A stretch of 64,000 bases of DNA from Dicaeum eximium (taxonomy: Eukaryota; Chordata; Aves; Passeriformes; Dicaeidae). A program made the translations under genes and the position numbers. The notes under the pieces are model-generated. The model did no database searches. It was not told where the DNA came from and saw nothing but the letters and a program-made list of their open reading frames with translations. Each line of letters starts with the position of its first letter. Positions within the stretch are counted from its first letter, which is position 1. The stretch lies in contig VWZP01008117.1 of assembly GCA_013396995.1 (NCBI GenBank), positions 1 to 64,000 on the forward strand, written 5' to 3'. Shown here one piece after another: positions 52,065 through 63,040 of this stretch.

Positions 52065-55000
52065 CCGTTTCTCTGATGTCTGTTTGTAATGGATGATTTG
52101 GGAATGAACATCAGAGTTTATAATTACAATCAATATTATATATGGTTCTCTTTTTGTTTGTCTCCATTTTTGTGCTGAGATAAGTAGTCCTAGGAACTGA
52201 AAGCTCCAGTGCAGTTGGCTTCCTCAAAAGTAGCTCAACTGCTGGGCCTTTTTTTCATTATGCCCGTAAGATTCCTGAATGGGTGACTGTAGTTAATCTT
52301 TTACACATCCTGCACAGTCTTTGCAAAACTGTCAAGGCCCATGAAGGCTTCAGCTGTAGTGGGATTTGCACAGCACTCAAGCAGGTCTGGATGAGTGTGC
52401 ATTTATTTGCAAGTGGTAAACAGCTATACAGCAGGATACCTGTTATTCACAATTCCAGACATTTCAGGTGTAATCCTGGTGTCTATTTCCAGTCATGGGA
52501 TAGAGACTTTTAACTGACCAACAAGTCAACAATGCTGCAATGAAGGAAACTGCAAACTTTCAGCATGGGCCTTACCCTCTACTGTGTGTCCTTTCTGTCA
52601 CTTAATTTTTCTCTTAACTCCTGCATTATCTCCCCACTTCTTTCCTGAAGAAGGCATTCAGTTAAGAATTTCAAAGCAGTTGTTATTCAAATTGTAGGAA
52701 GTCTTCTGGTTCTGCCAAGACTGTGTAGAAAAGAACTGTACTGGTTAGTGGAAGCTCTGACAGCAGGTATGTCCCGTTTCTTCTGAATAGCATCATTTCC
52801 ATAAATCTGTTTGTCCAATGGTTCAACAACATTTGTGTCAACACAGTAGATGGAGGACATTAATCATGTCATAGAGGCAAGAATAATTATCTCTGGGTAG
52901 GCATGAAAAGAAGTTCCTTAAATCAGTTTTGTTACCGAAGGAAATGCTGGAGTAACTATGCCCTAAAAGAACATGTCTTAGTGCAGTCTGTTACAATCAG
53001 TCTTAAGTAGTCCAGACACCAAACGTCTAACTCTCTTCAAGCTAATGACTGAAGATAGTATGACTTTTTTAGAGCTAGTGAAAATGCCAAGCATATACAA
53101 ATTAAATGCAGGTGAAATATATCACTGTACTTGGGGTTATACTAATTGTATTGTTTCATCATTCTCAAGATCTTAATCAGAGCCAACGTAGAAGCCTGTG
53201 GCTTCACGTACTACCTCCCTTTAGAATTTTGGTGTTCACCACCTGCTGCTTTTGTGCTTCGAAACCCCCTGAAATTTCACATCACAGAAATGTGGACTAT
53301 TCTTCCTTTGTTGTATTTTTAAAAGAAATATAGATCTATAGTACACTACTTAATTACATACTGAGTATCTCAGTCCTATCCTTTGAGTAAAAAATGCTTT
53401 TGGATCCTCAGTAAAAGGAAATAGAATTTATGTAGTATTTTGACCTCTGTTTCACACATCCATATTTGCAGATACAGCATGTGAGAGGATTTGAGACTCA
53501 GCTCTTCTGTCACAACAGGATTATAGTGATGTTGCTGTACTGCCAATACTTGACTCCTGGTGCTTAAAGTTCAGAAAATGAGCTCTCAAATGTGTGCTGC
53601 GATGAAACACTCAATGTTTATTTCTGATTTTGTGCATTGGTGGACTCTAAGCTGACAAACAGCGATAAAGATTCTGAAGTCCAGGACTGCCTAGATACAA
53701 AACTTAGATCCACCAAGTAGGAATATATATAACACTCCAAAGGAGACATCCACATAGCATAAAGCAGCTTAAGGACCTGATGCATTGCCTAGCTCTGGCA
53801 TTTCTATGTATTATCACATACAATTTCACTAGATAAATAACATACCTAAATGGAATGGTAACATTTCCAATATTTACCCAGCTTGATTTTATTTTTTATA
53901 TTAATACATGGTACTATAAAGTTGTCTATATCCCTTTGGTGTGCACTTTGTTTCCTAGGTTAAATATAGCAAAATTCCATTGATCACAGCAAGTAGGAAA
54001 TTACCAAATGCAAGGTTTAGGATTTTTAATAGTTTTTACTGAATTTTCTTTATGTGGAATCTAGATAATAACACCTGTTCCTAGTGAAACTACCCTTTTG
54101 TCTCAGAATGTATTTTCAAATTGTAGTTAATTAATTTTCATAGCTGTCTGTCCCTTATCACTATCTAACTTTTACACAAGGCTTAAAATTAATATGTTTG
54201 TGGAAGATATTAATTTCATAGAAGTGCACATAGTGAAAGGAGTACTGAAATTCAGAATAAATGAGATTTTTTTTTAATTCTGTCTTCATAAAGCTGCAGT
54301 TTGTGAAGCTTTCCATGACAACTGCAGATTCATCTACAGGAGCAACTCAAATCCAAACCAAACAAACCCAAACCTTTTACTTTTCAACAAATGGGTGCAC
54401 CTGCCTTTAGCTTTAGGGAATTTTTGTGTGTATCCTGAAATATACATTCTCTTCTCTAGGAATGTTACAGATGACAATATCAAGCAGTTCATGTGTTCCC
54501 ATCTCTTTCTTATAAAGGAAACATCTGGTAACCCAAAAGAAGTGGTTCATCATTGTAACCTTCATAATTGTAGAATTAATTGTTTCCATCCACAGTAAGG
54601 CAAACAGTCTTGTTCTCCTAATCATCACTAGATTTTAGTTGCTTGCAAAGTCAAAAGATTTCTGCATAATTGTACCTACTTTCTATCAAAATAAAGGAAA
54701 ACTTTCTTCTTATACGTAATTATCTGTCAAAAACTCTACCCTCCTATAGTGTCCTGCATTCCCCCTTCAGCTAACAGCATTGGTCAATATGTACTTATAT
54801 ATGCAAACTATTTTTATTTTTATATAAATATATGTAGATATGAATATGTAAATATGAATATATATGTCTAAATAGTATGTTATATACACATAATACACAG
54901 AATCAGCAAACTAGCAACATTTTTACATGTAAAAATCATATGTATAGGCATAAATATTTTTTAGGATACATAGAAAATCAGCAAAACAACAATGCATTTA

Positions 55001-55544
55001 GTTATGAAGAATACAGATTTTACTGAGCATTTTAATTTTTGAATATTGTATAAAATACACTGTTAGAACAGAATAGCCACATCAAGCATGATAGCTACCA
55101 TTGGCAGTGGAGTACGGCCTTTGAAAAATAAAACCTTGGAAATTTTTTTAGACTTCCATTTTAAGACTTACCTCCCATATAGTATGAATCTCAGATTGAT
55201 TGACACTATAGATTTAAACTGTTTGTATATATGTTGTGTTTGGAGGTTATTTCTTTCTTTACTCAGGATGCTAGTTGCACTCCTGCCTTTTTAAAATGCT
55301 GTAAAGTGAAGTAATGAAGTGCTTTTTACTAAGCACATCAATTTGCTGTACCTAAGTGATATGTGTTCTTTTTTTACTTACATAGAGGCAGCTAGAGACA
55401 AACTGAAGAAAAAGATCCTGAAATGTCAAATCGTCAACAATTCCTGTGTAAAGATGATCTTGCATTGTAAAATTGAGTCTTAACTGGCCCACATGTATTT
55501 CCTTCTTGAACAATACAATATAGATGTGTGTCATGGGTATAATC
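52065..55544. other. AT-rich gene-free stretch
   Basis: No gene or repeat family was recognised. A perfect 18-bp palindrome lies at 54919-54936 and an AT-only tract around 54800-54900. Confidence 0.55.
54919..54936. repeat. 18-bp perfect palindrome
   Basis: ATTTTTACATGTAAAAAT is its own reverse complement, with an ACATGT centre. Confidence 0.9.
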
Positions 55545-56275
55545 TGCTGCCACCTTCGACTCCCAGAGAGCAGACTTTAGCCTGTTTATCATGCTGGCTG
55601 ACAGAATCCTTTGTGAGGCACTCCTGAGTCCAGAAAGGCCAGACATTTTTCAAGAAATAATTCCCAAAGATGCAGGAGAAGGCCATCCCCATGTGCCAGA
55701 AGATAAGTTAGGTGGGAGGAAGACCAGTCTGGGTCTAACAGAGAGCTTTGCCTGGAACTCATGGGAGAAAATGAGAGTGTATGAGCTCTGGAGGAAGCGG
55801 CGGGTAGCTCAGGAGGACTACAAGAATGTAATGAGATTATGCAAGGAGCAAATTAGAAGTGCTAAACCCCAAGTAGAGCTTCATACGGCTACTGTTGTCA
55901 AACATAATCAAAACTGCTTCTATAAATGCATCAGCAACAAAATAAGGGCCTAAGAGGTTCTACATCCATTATTTGAGTTGGTGGGACATATACTGATAAA
56001 GCATGTGGAAAAGTTTGAGGTACTTAATGCCGTTTCTGCCCCAGTCTTTAATAGTCAGATGAGTTGTTCTGAAGGTACCCAGCTCCTTGAGCCGGAAGGC
56101 AGGGATAATGGGAAGAACAAAGCCCCAGTAATCCTTGAGGAAATGGTCAGTGGCCTGCTACACCACTTAGACACAAGTCAATGGGTCTGGATGGTATTCA
56201 CCCAAGTGTATTGAGAGAGCCGAGAGAAGTGCTCATTGAGCAACCTTCAGCAATATATTTTCTACACAAGCAGAC
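55545..56275 (+). pseudogene. CR1 LINE ORF2 internal fragment
   Basis: A decayed piece of the CR1 ORF2 polyprotein, which in intact elements carries an endonuclease followed by a reverse transcriptase and copies the element into the genome. Codons 55591-55953 are open and include ELWRKRRVAQEDYKNVMRLC and CFYKCISNKIRA, a segment I recognise as the linker after the endonuclease. After one stop the same frame continues from 55954 with KFEVLNAVSAPVFNS and MVSGLLHHLDTSQW, just before the RT domain. A frameshift then occurs at about 56180, and similarity ends near 56275. Both ends are missing, including the usual 3' end, which is uncommon for CR1 insertions. It is not functional. Confidence 0.85.
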
Positions 56276-57384
56276 TGATGCTACTATAGCGTAATGAGTT
56301 GGGATTCGTTTCCAATATTTTATGCAGATGAATCAATAAGTTTTTCTCTACAATGTACTTGTTACACATTAGGAAGCTCAGAAATAATCCATTTCTATGT
56401 GCCACACATCATCTCTTGAGCAGAAGTGAATAGCATTGTAAAATCTTTCATGTTGGTACATGGTGATTAGAGATCCTATTTGTCTCCAAGTGCAAGATTT
56501 CTGAAGCTGATTCCCTAACAAGGCCAATTTCCAGAACTGTTATAATTAATGAGCTAACAAGGGGAGAATGTTGATTCACTTTCTTAAATACTAATTCAAA
56601 TTATTTCTGTTCAGGGAAAATATTGAGTATTCTGGTATAGAAAGGAGAGGTAACAAGAATCACAACAACCCCATCAGCAATAAAACAGCTATAAAAGAAT
56701 TTTTATATGTCTAAATTATTGCTGCAAATGCAAACCAACAATCATTTTGCGAATTTTGGTTATAGTTTAGAGGAGAAAAAAAAAATTAAAGAAACAAACA
56801 AACAAAAAAAAAAATCAAACCCACGACAACAACAAAAATATTGTTTCACGTGTCCAAAAGAGAAACATAGCCGTGACTTTAGTCCTCTATAGGTACTTTG
56901 GGTATTTAATTCTTCGCTCCAATATTTTTGACAGCTGCTTAAAAGCCACGTATTGATTCCTTACATTCTTCTAATATAATACTTGGTAAGATTACTTTTT
57001 CAAGTTTGTTAAAATAGCTCTTCCAGATGCTTTAAATGCTTTAGAGACAATGCAACTACTGTTTAAAGTATGGACAAACAGTTGACAATAATACACATCT
57101 CTTTTCAGCTATGTTTTTGTACTGTAATTGACTTTAAGGAATTTAATGACCATATTATTCAGATTTATGCAGGTGATATTTGTTTAGTGTACACATGAAA
57201 GTGAAGTATTTGACTATGTGGCAAGCCCTGGTATCTAGACTAAAGGAAATGCCATAATTTAGGATTATGAGTGTTGGAAATATTGTGAGTTCTGAAAGAG
57301 TTAGTAAAAGGCACTACCCTCACACCTTCTGATGAAGTATCTTGAAAACCATTCTGCTCCCTACAGTACTACTGAACATAGAAC
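56276..57384. other. AT-rich gene-free stretch
   Basis: No gene was recognised. An A-rich tract with AAAC units lies at 56771-56838. Confidence 0.5.
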
Positions 57385-57898
57385 TGTGACGCTGCCTGGG
57401 GTCTTCTTTGGGGCTGTCAAAGCCCACTGGCTTGCTGGTAGGTTCCTGTGCAGGCTGAGAGTGGCTGCTCTCTGTCAAACGCATGGGGAGATCAGAGTAG
57501 CACTGCAGCTGCCAACAACCCTCAGCATCTGGTAACTGCAGCAGGCACTGACGATCCAGGCAAAGGACTAGGGAGGGAGTCCTTCCTGGGAGTCTCCAAA
57601 GCAGTTCATTACCAGGAGTGGGTACCAACAGGCGCAGGAGTGTAACAGAATATAAAGGGGGGTATTTCCATGGGTGGAAACAACACAGGAACCAATCATG
57701 AGGATCTGATGGAGGATCTTAGGGAGGGATTGCATCATGAGAACGAATGAAGGGAGAGTAGGGAGTTGTGCTACAACAACCAGTAAAGGATTTAGGAGTA
57801 CATAACTGATATAGTCAGTTATAGAGGGGAGGATACAATCACAGGCTAAACCAAGTACGTGGTAAACGTGGGGTAAACCATTATCTAACATAACCACA
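57385..57898 (-). mobile_element. Degenerate LTR related to the two 6-bp-type solo LTRs
   Basis: This segment shares the layout of the LTRs at 50.6 and 51.5 kb. In common order it has a CCAAAGCAGTTCATTACCAGGA-type block, an ACAGGAACCAAT (reversed CCAAT) block, and GGCTAAACCAAG close to the right end ...AACCACA at 57898. The right boundary is reasonable. The left boundary (a TGTGACGC start near 57385-57387) is a guess, and no clean target duplication was found. It lies about 500 bp beyond the end of the env remnant of the neighbouring provirus, but its relatives have 6-bp duplications whereas the provirus is gamma-like, so I do not assign it as that provirus's 3' LTR. Confidence 0.55.
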
Positions 57899-58400
57899 AA
57901 CATGAAGAGTTATGACCAGCAATATAAACTTGCACCACCAAAGAACTGGACTTCAGGATAAGAAAACATTTATTAAAAAAAAAAAAATACAGATTCTGAA
58001 GTATGGTTTAATACAAGAAACTACCCACTTTATTTCCCCAGTGGAATACTTTCCTAATAATAATTTGTTAGGACTTTTTCCAGTCTCTGAAATAGTCACA
58101 CTGAAATAACAACATTTGTTCTATTGGTATTTGCTCTATTAGCCAAAATTTCAGCCACCATTTTTATTCTTAGAAAAAGGCTTCTCTGAGGCATCTCCAA
58201 GTGTTGTCACAAGTGAATATTCCTGTAGTTACTATTCCAATCTAGAAAAATCAGTAGTCTCATGAACTCATGTTATTTCCATTTATGAATTTAGTTTCTC
58301 TGGTAAATGGGAAAAAAAGTATAAAATATTATAAAATTATTCTACTCAAATTTGTAGTTTGTCTCTTCAGCAGCCAGCTAAATGTCAAATACGGAGTTCT
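57899..58400. other. AT-rich stretch between LTR remnant and provirus
   Basis: About 500 bases of AT-rich DNA with an A13 run (57975-57987) and no retroviral similarity seen. It may be host DNA. Confidence 0.5.
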
Positions 58401-58403
58401 GTG

Positions 58404-58814
58404 TTACTGTCCCTTATGTGTTGTCCAGTACTGGTTTGGTTCTTTTGGAACCCATTTCATAAGGAAAGGTGTTCCTCTGGTTATTAAATATCTGTTACAT
58501 GCCATCTTTCCTACAGGAGTATGAAACTTACTTCCTGTTCTTAGGATACACTCTTCTCCGTTGATTTTACCTTTCGATTCCCATCTCTCTTCTCTCCTGT
58601 GTTCTGGTACTTCTTGTTCTTTCCTTATCTGCCTTATCCCCAAAATCTCTCTTGAATTCAGACTTAGTCCCTCCCATGGCCATATATCGGCCGTCTGCGT
58701 ACTGCCACACACCCGACAATTAGTGACATTTAATTCTTTACTGATCTTTTCTATTAAATCTATAAATAAGTTCGTCCCATTCAGATCTTCCCATTCCTTA
58801 TCCCCCGCTTTCAT
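58404..58814 (-). pseudogene. env: env surface-subunit fragment, second piece
   Basis: An open segment of 136 codons in the place of env, the envelope glycoprotein gene, downstream of pol. It contains potential N-glycosylation sites (NGTN, NVTN) and a short NVTNCRVCG followed by WPWEGLSL, a Cys/Trp pattern resembling the surface subunit of class I ERV envelopes. It is separated from the env start region (59192 and below) by a frameshift or stop in 58815-58880. Only the first part of the surface subunit is present: there is no furin site, fusion peptide or transmembrane subunit. Identification rests on position and residue pattern, so confidence is moderate. Confidence 0.6.
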
Positions 58815-58880
58815 ACCAGCTTTCTTTTCTTTTATCAGGTCTGCTCTCCCTTGTGAGAAATCCTCTTTTTCAAAACATAA

Positions 58881-59192
58881 TCAATTAGCTTTCCATGGGC
58901 AGTTTCCCAACAGGCGATGCCAAAATATGGCTGTATTTCTCGCTATCCAATATGTTTTCCCTCCCTCTTGACAAGTTTCCAATTGCGATCTATTATAACG
59001 CAAAGGACTGAGGTCAGTATGGACCCGTACCAAAGATTCTACGTTTTCCCCATCATATAGGGGATGATAACACTTTTTATTTTTTTCACTATTAGAGAGG
59101 CACATAATTAGTATAATGCCTACTATAGGCCACCAGTAAGATGCTTTGGGCTTGATTTAACTCATTTTTCCCAGGAGTCTGGTAGGAGCCAT
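58881..59192 (-). pseudogene. env: env start region with signal-peptide-like segment
   Basis: An ATG at 59192-59190 opens a short frame that meets a TAA after 11 codons. In the same frame a hydrophobic segment (WWPIVGIILIMCLSNS) follows, resembling an env signal peptide, and the frame stays open to 58881. The protein part has NRSQ as a potential glycosylation site. It lies about 460 bp after the end of pol. The early stop means no intact envelope leader can be made from this copy. Confidence 0.5.
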
Positions 59193-59654
59193 CTTCCCTT
59201 TTGGTCTTCCCTGGTCTTGCCTCCTGAAACAGTTCTACTGTGCCTCCTCAGAAAATCGGGGTTAGGGTCCTTTCAGTGAGTCCTCATCCTTCTTTTTCTT
59301 CCACCCTTCCTTTTTCCCACTTTCATAAATTTTGGCCTGGGGAAGTTACTGCCCTATGAGAGATGCTTTCCTTTTTGCTCCTATTGCCAGAGAGTGGCTG
59401 AGAGGTGACACAGTGTATTTGTAAGGGTATGTTAACAACAGTTACAATACAATAGATAGGAGCTCGGAAACTTGTCTTAACTTAACTACAATTCTAAAAC
59501 AGAGAGAGAGACACTTGTCCTGTTCTACTCATTACAACTGGGAACTATCAGAAACTGTTAACTCAACTACTATTAAAACCTTTACAGAATCACTATATAA
59601 GGTGTGACTTCCAGACACCATGTCAGTTTCTAGAATGTTTCTTTAACATAACCT
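59193..59654 (-). other. pol-env intergenic part of the provirus
   Basis: Retroviral sequence between the end of integrase and the putative env start. It includes a short GA run (about 59499-59509) and purine-rich stretches. No reading frame was recognised, and a splice acceptor for env would be expected somewhere here. Confidence 0.45.
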
Positions 59655-59900
59655 TTAAGTCTCCAGTAGGGGTGGCAGTCCAGGTTGGAGCGTTCTTCCC
59701 AGTACCCGAATCTTCTTCTGGTGGTGGTTTACTGGCCCCTTTACTCTTGATATATGAGTCCACCCTTTCTCACGCGTCCTGATTGCCATATGCGTGGTAA
59801 GTAAAACTTGGTAGGGCCCTTCAAATTTAGGGGTGAGAGGAATGTTAGACCATGTTTTAATTAAAACCCAATCTCCAGGATTAATATTGTGTACTTTCAC
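59655..59900 (-). pseudogene. pol: Integrase C-terminal domain
   Basis: An 81-codon open piece with NPGDWVLIKTW, then FEGPYQVLLTT and WTHISRVKGP. This is the small DNA-binding C-terminal domain of gamma-type integrases, with the GPY signature about 30 residues from its start. The open frame ends at the normal end of pol, near 59655. It is shifted by one frame relative to the integrase core upstream, so a frameshift lies close to 59905-59930. Confidence 0.88.
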
Positions 59901-59902
59901 TT

Positions 59903-60559
59903 CTAGAGGAGGAGCTTGGGGTAATATCCCTTCTTTCTGAGGTGTTCTAAGTTTTTGGTAATAGTCTTTAGGTATACCCTAACAGCTTCTTCTCCCTCTG
60001 AGTATTGGGCAGTACTATACAGTGTTATTAAAAACGGGAGACCAAACAGCATCTCATAAGGGGATACCCCCAAATCGACAGGGGGTTGGGTTCTTATCTG
60101 TAAGAGCGCCAAAGGGAGGCATTTTACCCAGTCCATTCCTGTTTCAGCCCCTAGCTTAGTTAATGTATTTTTAATTGTTTTATTCATTCTTTCCACCCTA
60201 CCAGAGCTCTGGGGATGCCATGGGGTACGTAACCCCAGAGCTTTGGTAATCTCATGAAGGACTCAGGCTGTAAAATGAGGACCATGATCAGAATCGATGT
60301 TATTGAAAAGGCCGTACCGGGGAATTAAATCTTCTAATAGAATTTTTACCACAGTTTTTGATGTTTCATTGCGGGTGGGAAATGCTTCCAGCCAATGGGT
60401 TAGATGACCTACGATCACTAGGAGGTGCTTGTATCCTCGCGCCGGAGGCATTTCTGTAAAATCTATTTCTACATTTTGGAATGGTCTTTTGGCCAATTCC
60501 CTTCCACCCGACATAGGCTTGCACATAATCTTCTGATTAATTTTTGACAAATTGTGCAC
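59903..60559 (-). pseudogene. pol: Integrase catalytic core with an in-frame TGA
   Basis: Core of the integrase, which joins viral DNA to host DNA. The three catalytic residues of the D,D-35-E motif can be seen: Asp in VEIDFTEMP, Asp in NIDSDHGPHF, and Glu in SGRVERMNKT. The frame is broken once by a TGA (60265-60263) directly after the second Asp region. The segment after it (first Met at 60196) is in the same frame, so this is a point nonsense change with no shift. The segment then runs to 59903, where a frameshift separates it from the C-terminal domain. Confidence 0.9.
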
Positions 60560-60714
60560 CCCTGGGTAATGACCTTAGCGATGCTGTATACTCCTACATA
60601 CACATAGTTCCTTAAAAACTGATCACAAAGACCTTGAACACCCCAATGGGTGACTTGATGGATCTCTGTTAGTATTCTCCTGGCCATGGCTTTGCACAAA
60701 AATCGCCTTCCCAT
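60469..60714 (-). pseudogene. pol: Integrase N-terminal zinc-binding domain
   Basis: An open piece containing HQVTHWG and, about 30 residues later, CTICQK, the His-His-Cys-Cys zinc site at the start of retroviral integrases. It overlaps the core segment in another frame, so a frameshift lies between them around 60540-60560, just after the CTICQK motif. The region to its right (60715-60926) continues pol with the RNase H to integrase link, but broken. Confidence 0.85.
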
Positions 60715-60926
60715 AAGGAAGAACCCACTCCCCCAGCAGCCCCTTTTGTACCTTTAGTTCTTATATTGCTTTTTGTTCTTGTTCTGTGAATACCATTGGA
60801 TGTCTCAGAGTGTCACTTGATCTTTTCTCATCTGTGGGGTTAATTAAGGTGAGCACCCATACTGGTTCCCTTGGGTCCTGTGCTGCCTTTTTTTGCAGCT
60901 GCATCAGCTGCCCAGTTTCCTCTTAC

Positions 60927-61154
60927 TTAAATTGTATTTCCTCTCTGGTGTCCCTGAATATGTACCACAGCTATTTCTTCGGGCCCTATTAACGTCTCCA
61001 GGGTAGATTTAATTAGCTCCTGATGAGCTAGGTCTTTTCCCTTAGCATTCAAGTACCCCCTCTCCTCCCAAATCTTTCCAAAAGTGTGGACAATCCCGTA
61101 GGCATACCGGGCGTCGGTATAAATTGTTCCACACTTTTGGTGGAGGAGTTCCAA
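60927..61154 (-). pseudogene. pol: RNase H, second half
   Basis: RNase H removes the RNA strand from the RNA-DNA hybrid during reverse transcription. This piece has IYTDARYAYG, holding the second catalytic Asp, and VHIQGHQRGN with the active-site His. A TAA follows immediately, and the last conserved Asp region (GNWAADAA) is in the same frame a few codons further left. It is out of frame with the first half because of a frameshift at about 61155-61165, in an AAAAGGGG run. Confidence 0.88.
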
Positions 61155-62086
61155 TCCCCTTTTGAGGAATACACCTCACACAGTTGCGCTGACCAGGCGG
61201 CAGGAAACTTTCCCTTTTCTACTACTTCAGTATTCTCTCCTTGAGCTATTTTGGTTACCACGTACCCTGATAGACACTTGCCCTCTACTGTCTTTGATGA
61301 TCCATCACAAAAGAACACTCCTCCGTACCCCAAGGGCCCTTCTTTTAAGTCGTCCCGGACTTTTGTTTGGAGGCTGATGGTCTCTATGCAGGAATGCTTG
61401 AGGTCTGGGGCAGGCTCTCCTGACAGGAACTGTGCTGGATTGACTAGCTTAGTGGTGATAAAGTCTAGATTGTTTGAATTCATTAACATTATCTCACACT
61501 TCAGGATTCTGGCGTTGGAGAGCCATTTGTGGGCCCTCTGACTAAGAACCCCCTTTACATCATGAGGCGTGTGAACTCTGATTCTTCCCTGAAAAGTCAA
61601 CCTCTGGGCCTCTTCTACTAATATGGCTGTGGCTGCCACAGCTTGCAGGCAGTTAGGCCATCCCCTTGCTACCGGGTCTAAAAATTTTGAGATACAGGCT
61701 ATCGGCTTCTTTGACCCTGCCCAGTCTTGAGTTAAAAATCCATAGGCTACCCCTTCTTCCCCATTCACGAACAGATGGAATTCCCTCTCTAAGTCTGATA
61801 ATCCCAGGACTAGTGCCAACACTAATGTCTCTTTTAGCTTTTCTAATCGCTCCTCGTCTTCTTTGGTCCAGTCTGTTGGGTCCAGGTGAACTAGTTTCTC
61901 ATACAAAAATTTAACATTCTGGGTGTAATTTTCTAACCATAATTTGCAATAGCTGAATAGGCCTAATAATTTTCTGATGTCTCTTTTAGTTTTTGGGGCC
62001 GGAATTGATAGGATACCTGAGATACTTTTGGGATTTAATTTTTTGTAACCAGATCCGATTATATGCCCTAGGTATGTCNTTTGCAC
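61049..62086 (-). pseudogene. pol: RT connection region and RNase H first half
   Basis: A long open piece (345 codons, one of them undetermined because of an N at 62079). It begins at YLGHIIGSG, the RT segment after the polymerase palm, continues through the thumb and connection region, and reaches the RNase H start FCDGSSK with the first catalytic Asp. The catalytic Glu is probably that in LCEVYS. The authentic frame is lost at about 61160, and the last 30 or so residues of the open frame are out-of-frame sequence. The RT palm segment between this piece and the preceding one is missing. Confidence 0.9.
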
Positions 62087-62104
62087 ACCAGTCTTTGGTA
62101 CAAA

Positions 62105-63040
62105 TTACTCTAGCTTCTTTTCTAGGGCTTGGCCAAAAAGATTAGGGGATTCACAAAACCCCTGGGGCAGTCGGGTCCACCTCAGTTGCATTTTCTGATT
62201 TCCCTGAGGGTTCTCCCATTGGAAGGCAAACAAATTTTGGCATTCCTCATCTAGAGGGCACGCCCAAAATGCATCTTTTAGATTTATCGTGGAGAACCAA
62301 GCATGTTGGTGGGGGATTTTATCAAGAAGTGTATAGGGGTCTTGTATAGAGGGATGGTGAACTATAGTTCTCTTGTTTATTTCTCTGAGGTCTAGCACTA
62401 GTCTATATTTTCCTTCCCCCTTCTTGACCGCTAAAATGGGGGTATTATAGGGGGACATACAGGGCTCCAATATGTTTTCACTCAGAAGGGATTGTATGAT
62501 GGGTGCTAAACCCTTCTTACTTTCTAGAGATAAAGGATATTGTTTTACCTGCACTGGGGGACCCTCTTGTATCTCAGCTTTTAATAGGGGAATATTTAAT
62601 AACCCGTACTTCCCTTCTTCGGCCCACACATCAGGATTTATCTCGCCCAAGTCTATTTCAGTTAGCTTCAGCATCTTTACTACCATTTTTCCTCCTTCAG
62701 GGATTATGCCTATCCCTAACTTAATTTGTAAAACCCTCCCCAGCAAGTTGCTGCCCAAATCAGGAAGGTAAACTAGATCTATCTGGCAGATCCTAGAATT
62801 CCCTTGTATTAACACTCCTTCCAACATGGAGACTACAAATGGTTTCCCCTCTGCCCAAACGACTTCACACTTTTTAAGTCCCATGCTTACCCCAAGTGGT
62901 ATTTGATTTATGCTGGATCGGTCGACACCTGTATCAACAAGGAACTCAAACTCTTGGCAATAGGGACCCACTTCAATATTTATCAAGGGCTCTGTTTGAT
63001 GGTATATAGGGTCCCTTAGAACATAGAGCCCCTGATGCCC
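62105..63040 (-). pseudogene. pro-pol: Protease and N-terminal half of reverse transcriptase
   Basis: An open frame of about 310 codons starting right after the gag stop (63043-63041), in the gag frame. The protease active site is LVDTGVDRSS (DTG at 62935-62927), with the NLLGRVL flap-end segment further on. It cleaves the viral polyproteins and acts as a dimer. The RT fingers and palm follow: LVLDLREINKRT, then INLKDAFW with the first catalytic Asp, and LPQGFCESP. The frame stops at 62105 just after QALEKKLE. The YXDD motif expected shortly afterwards is absent. The frame has no own start and depends on readthrough of the gag stop. Confidence 0.93.
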
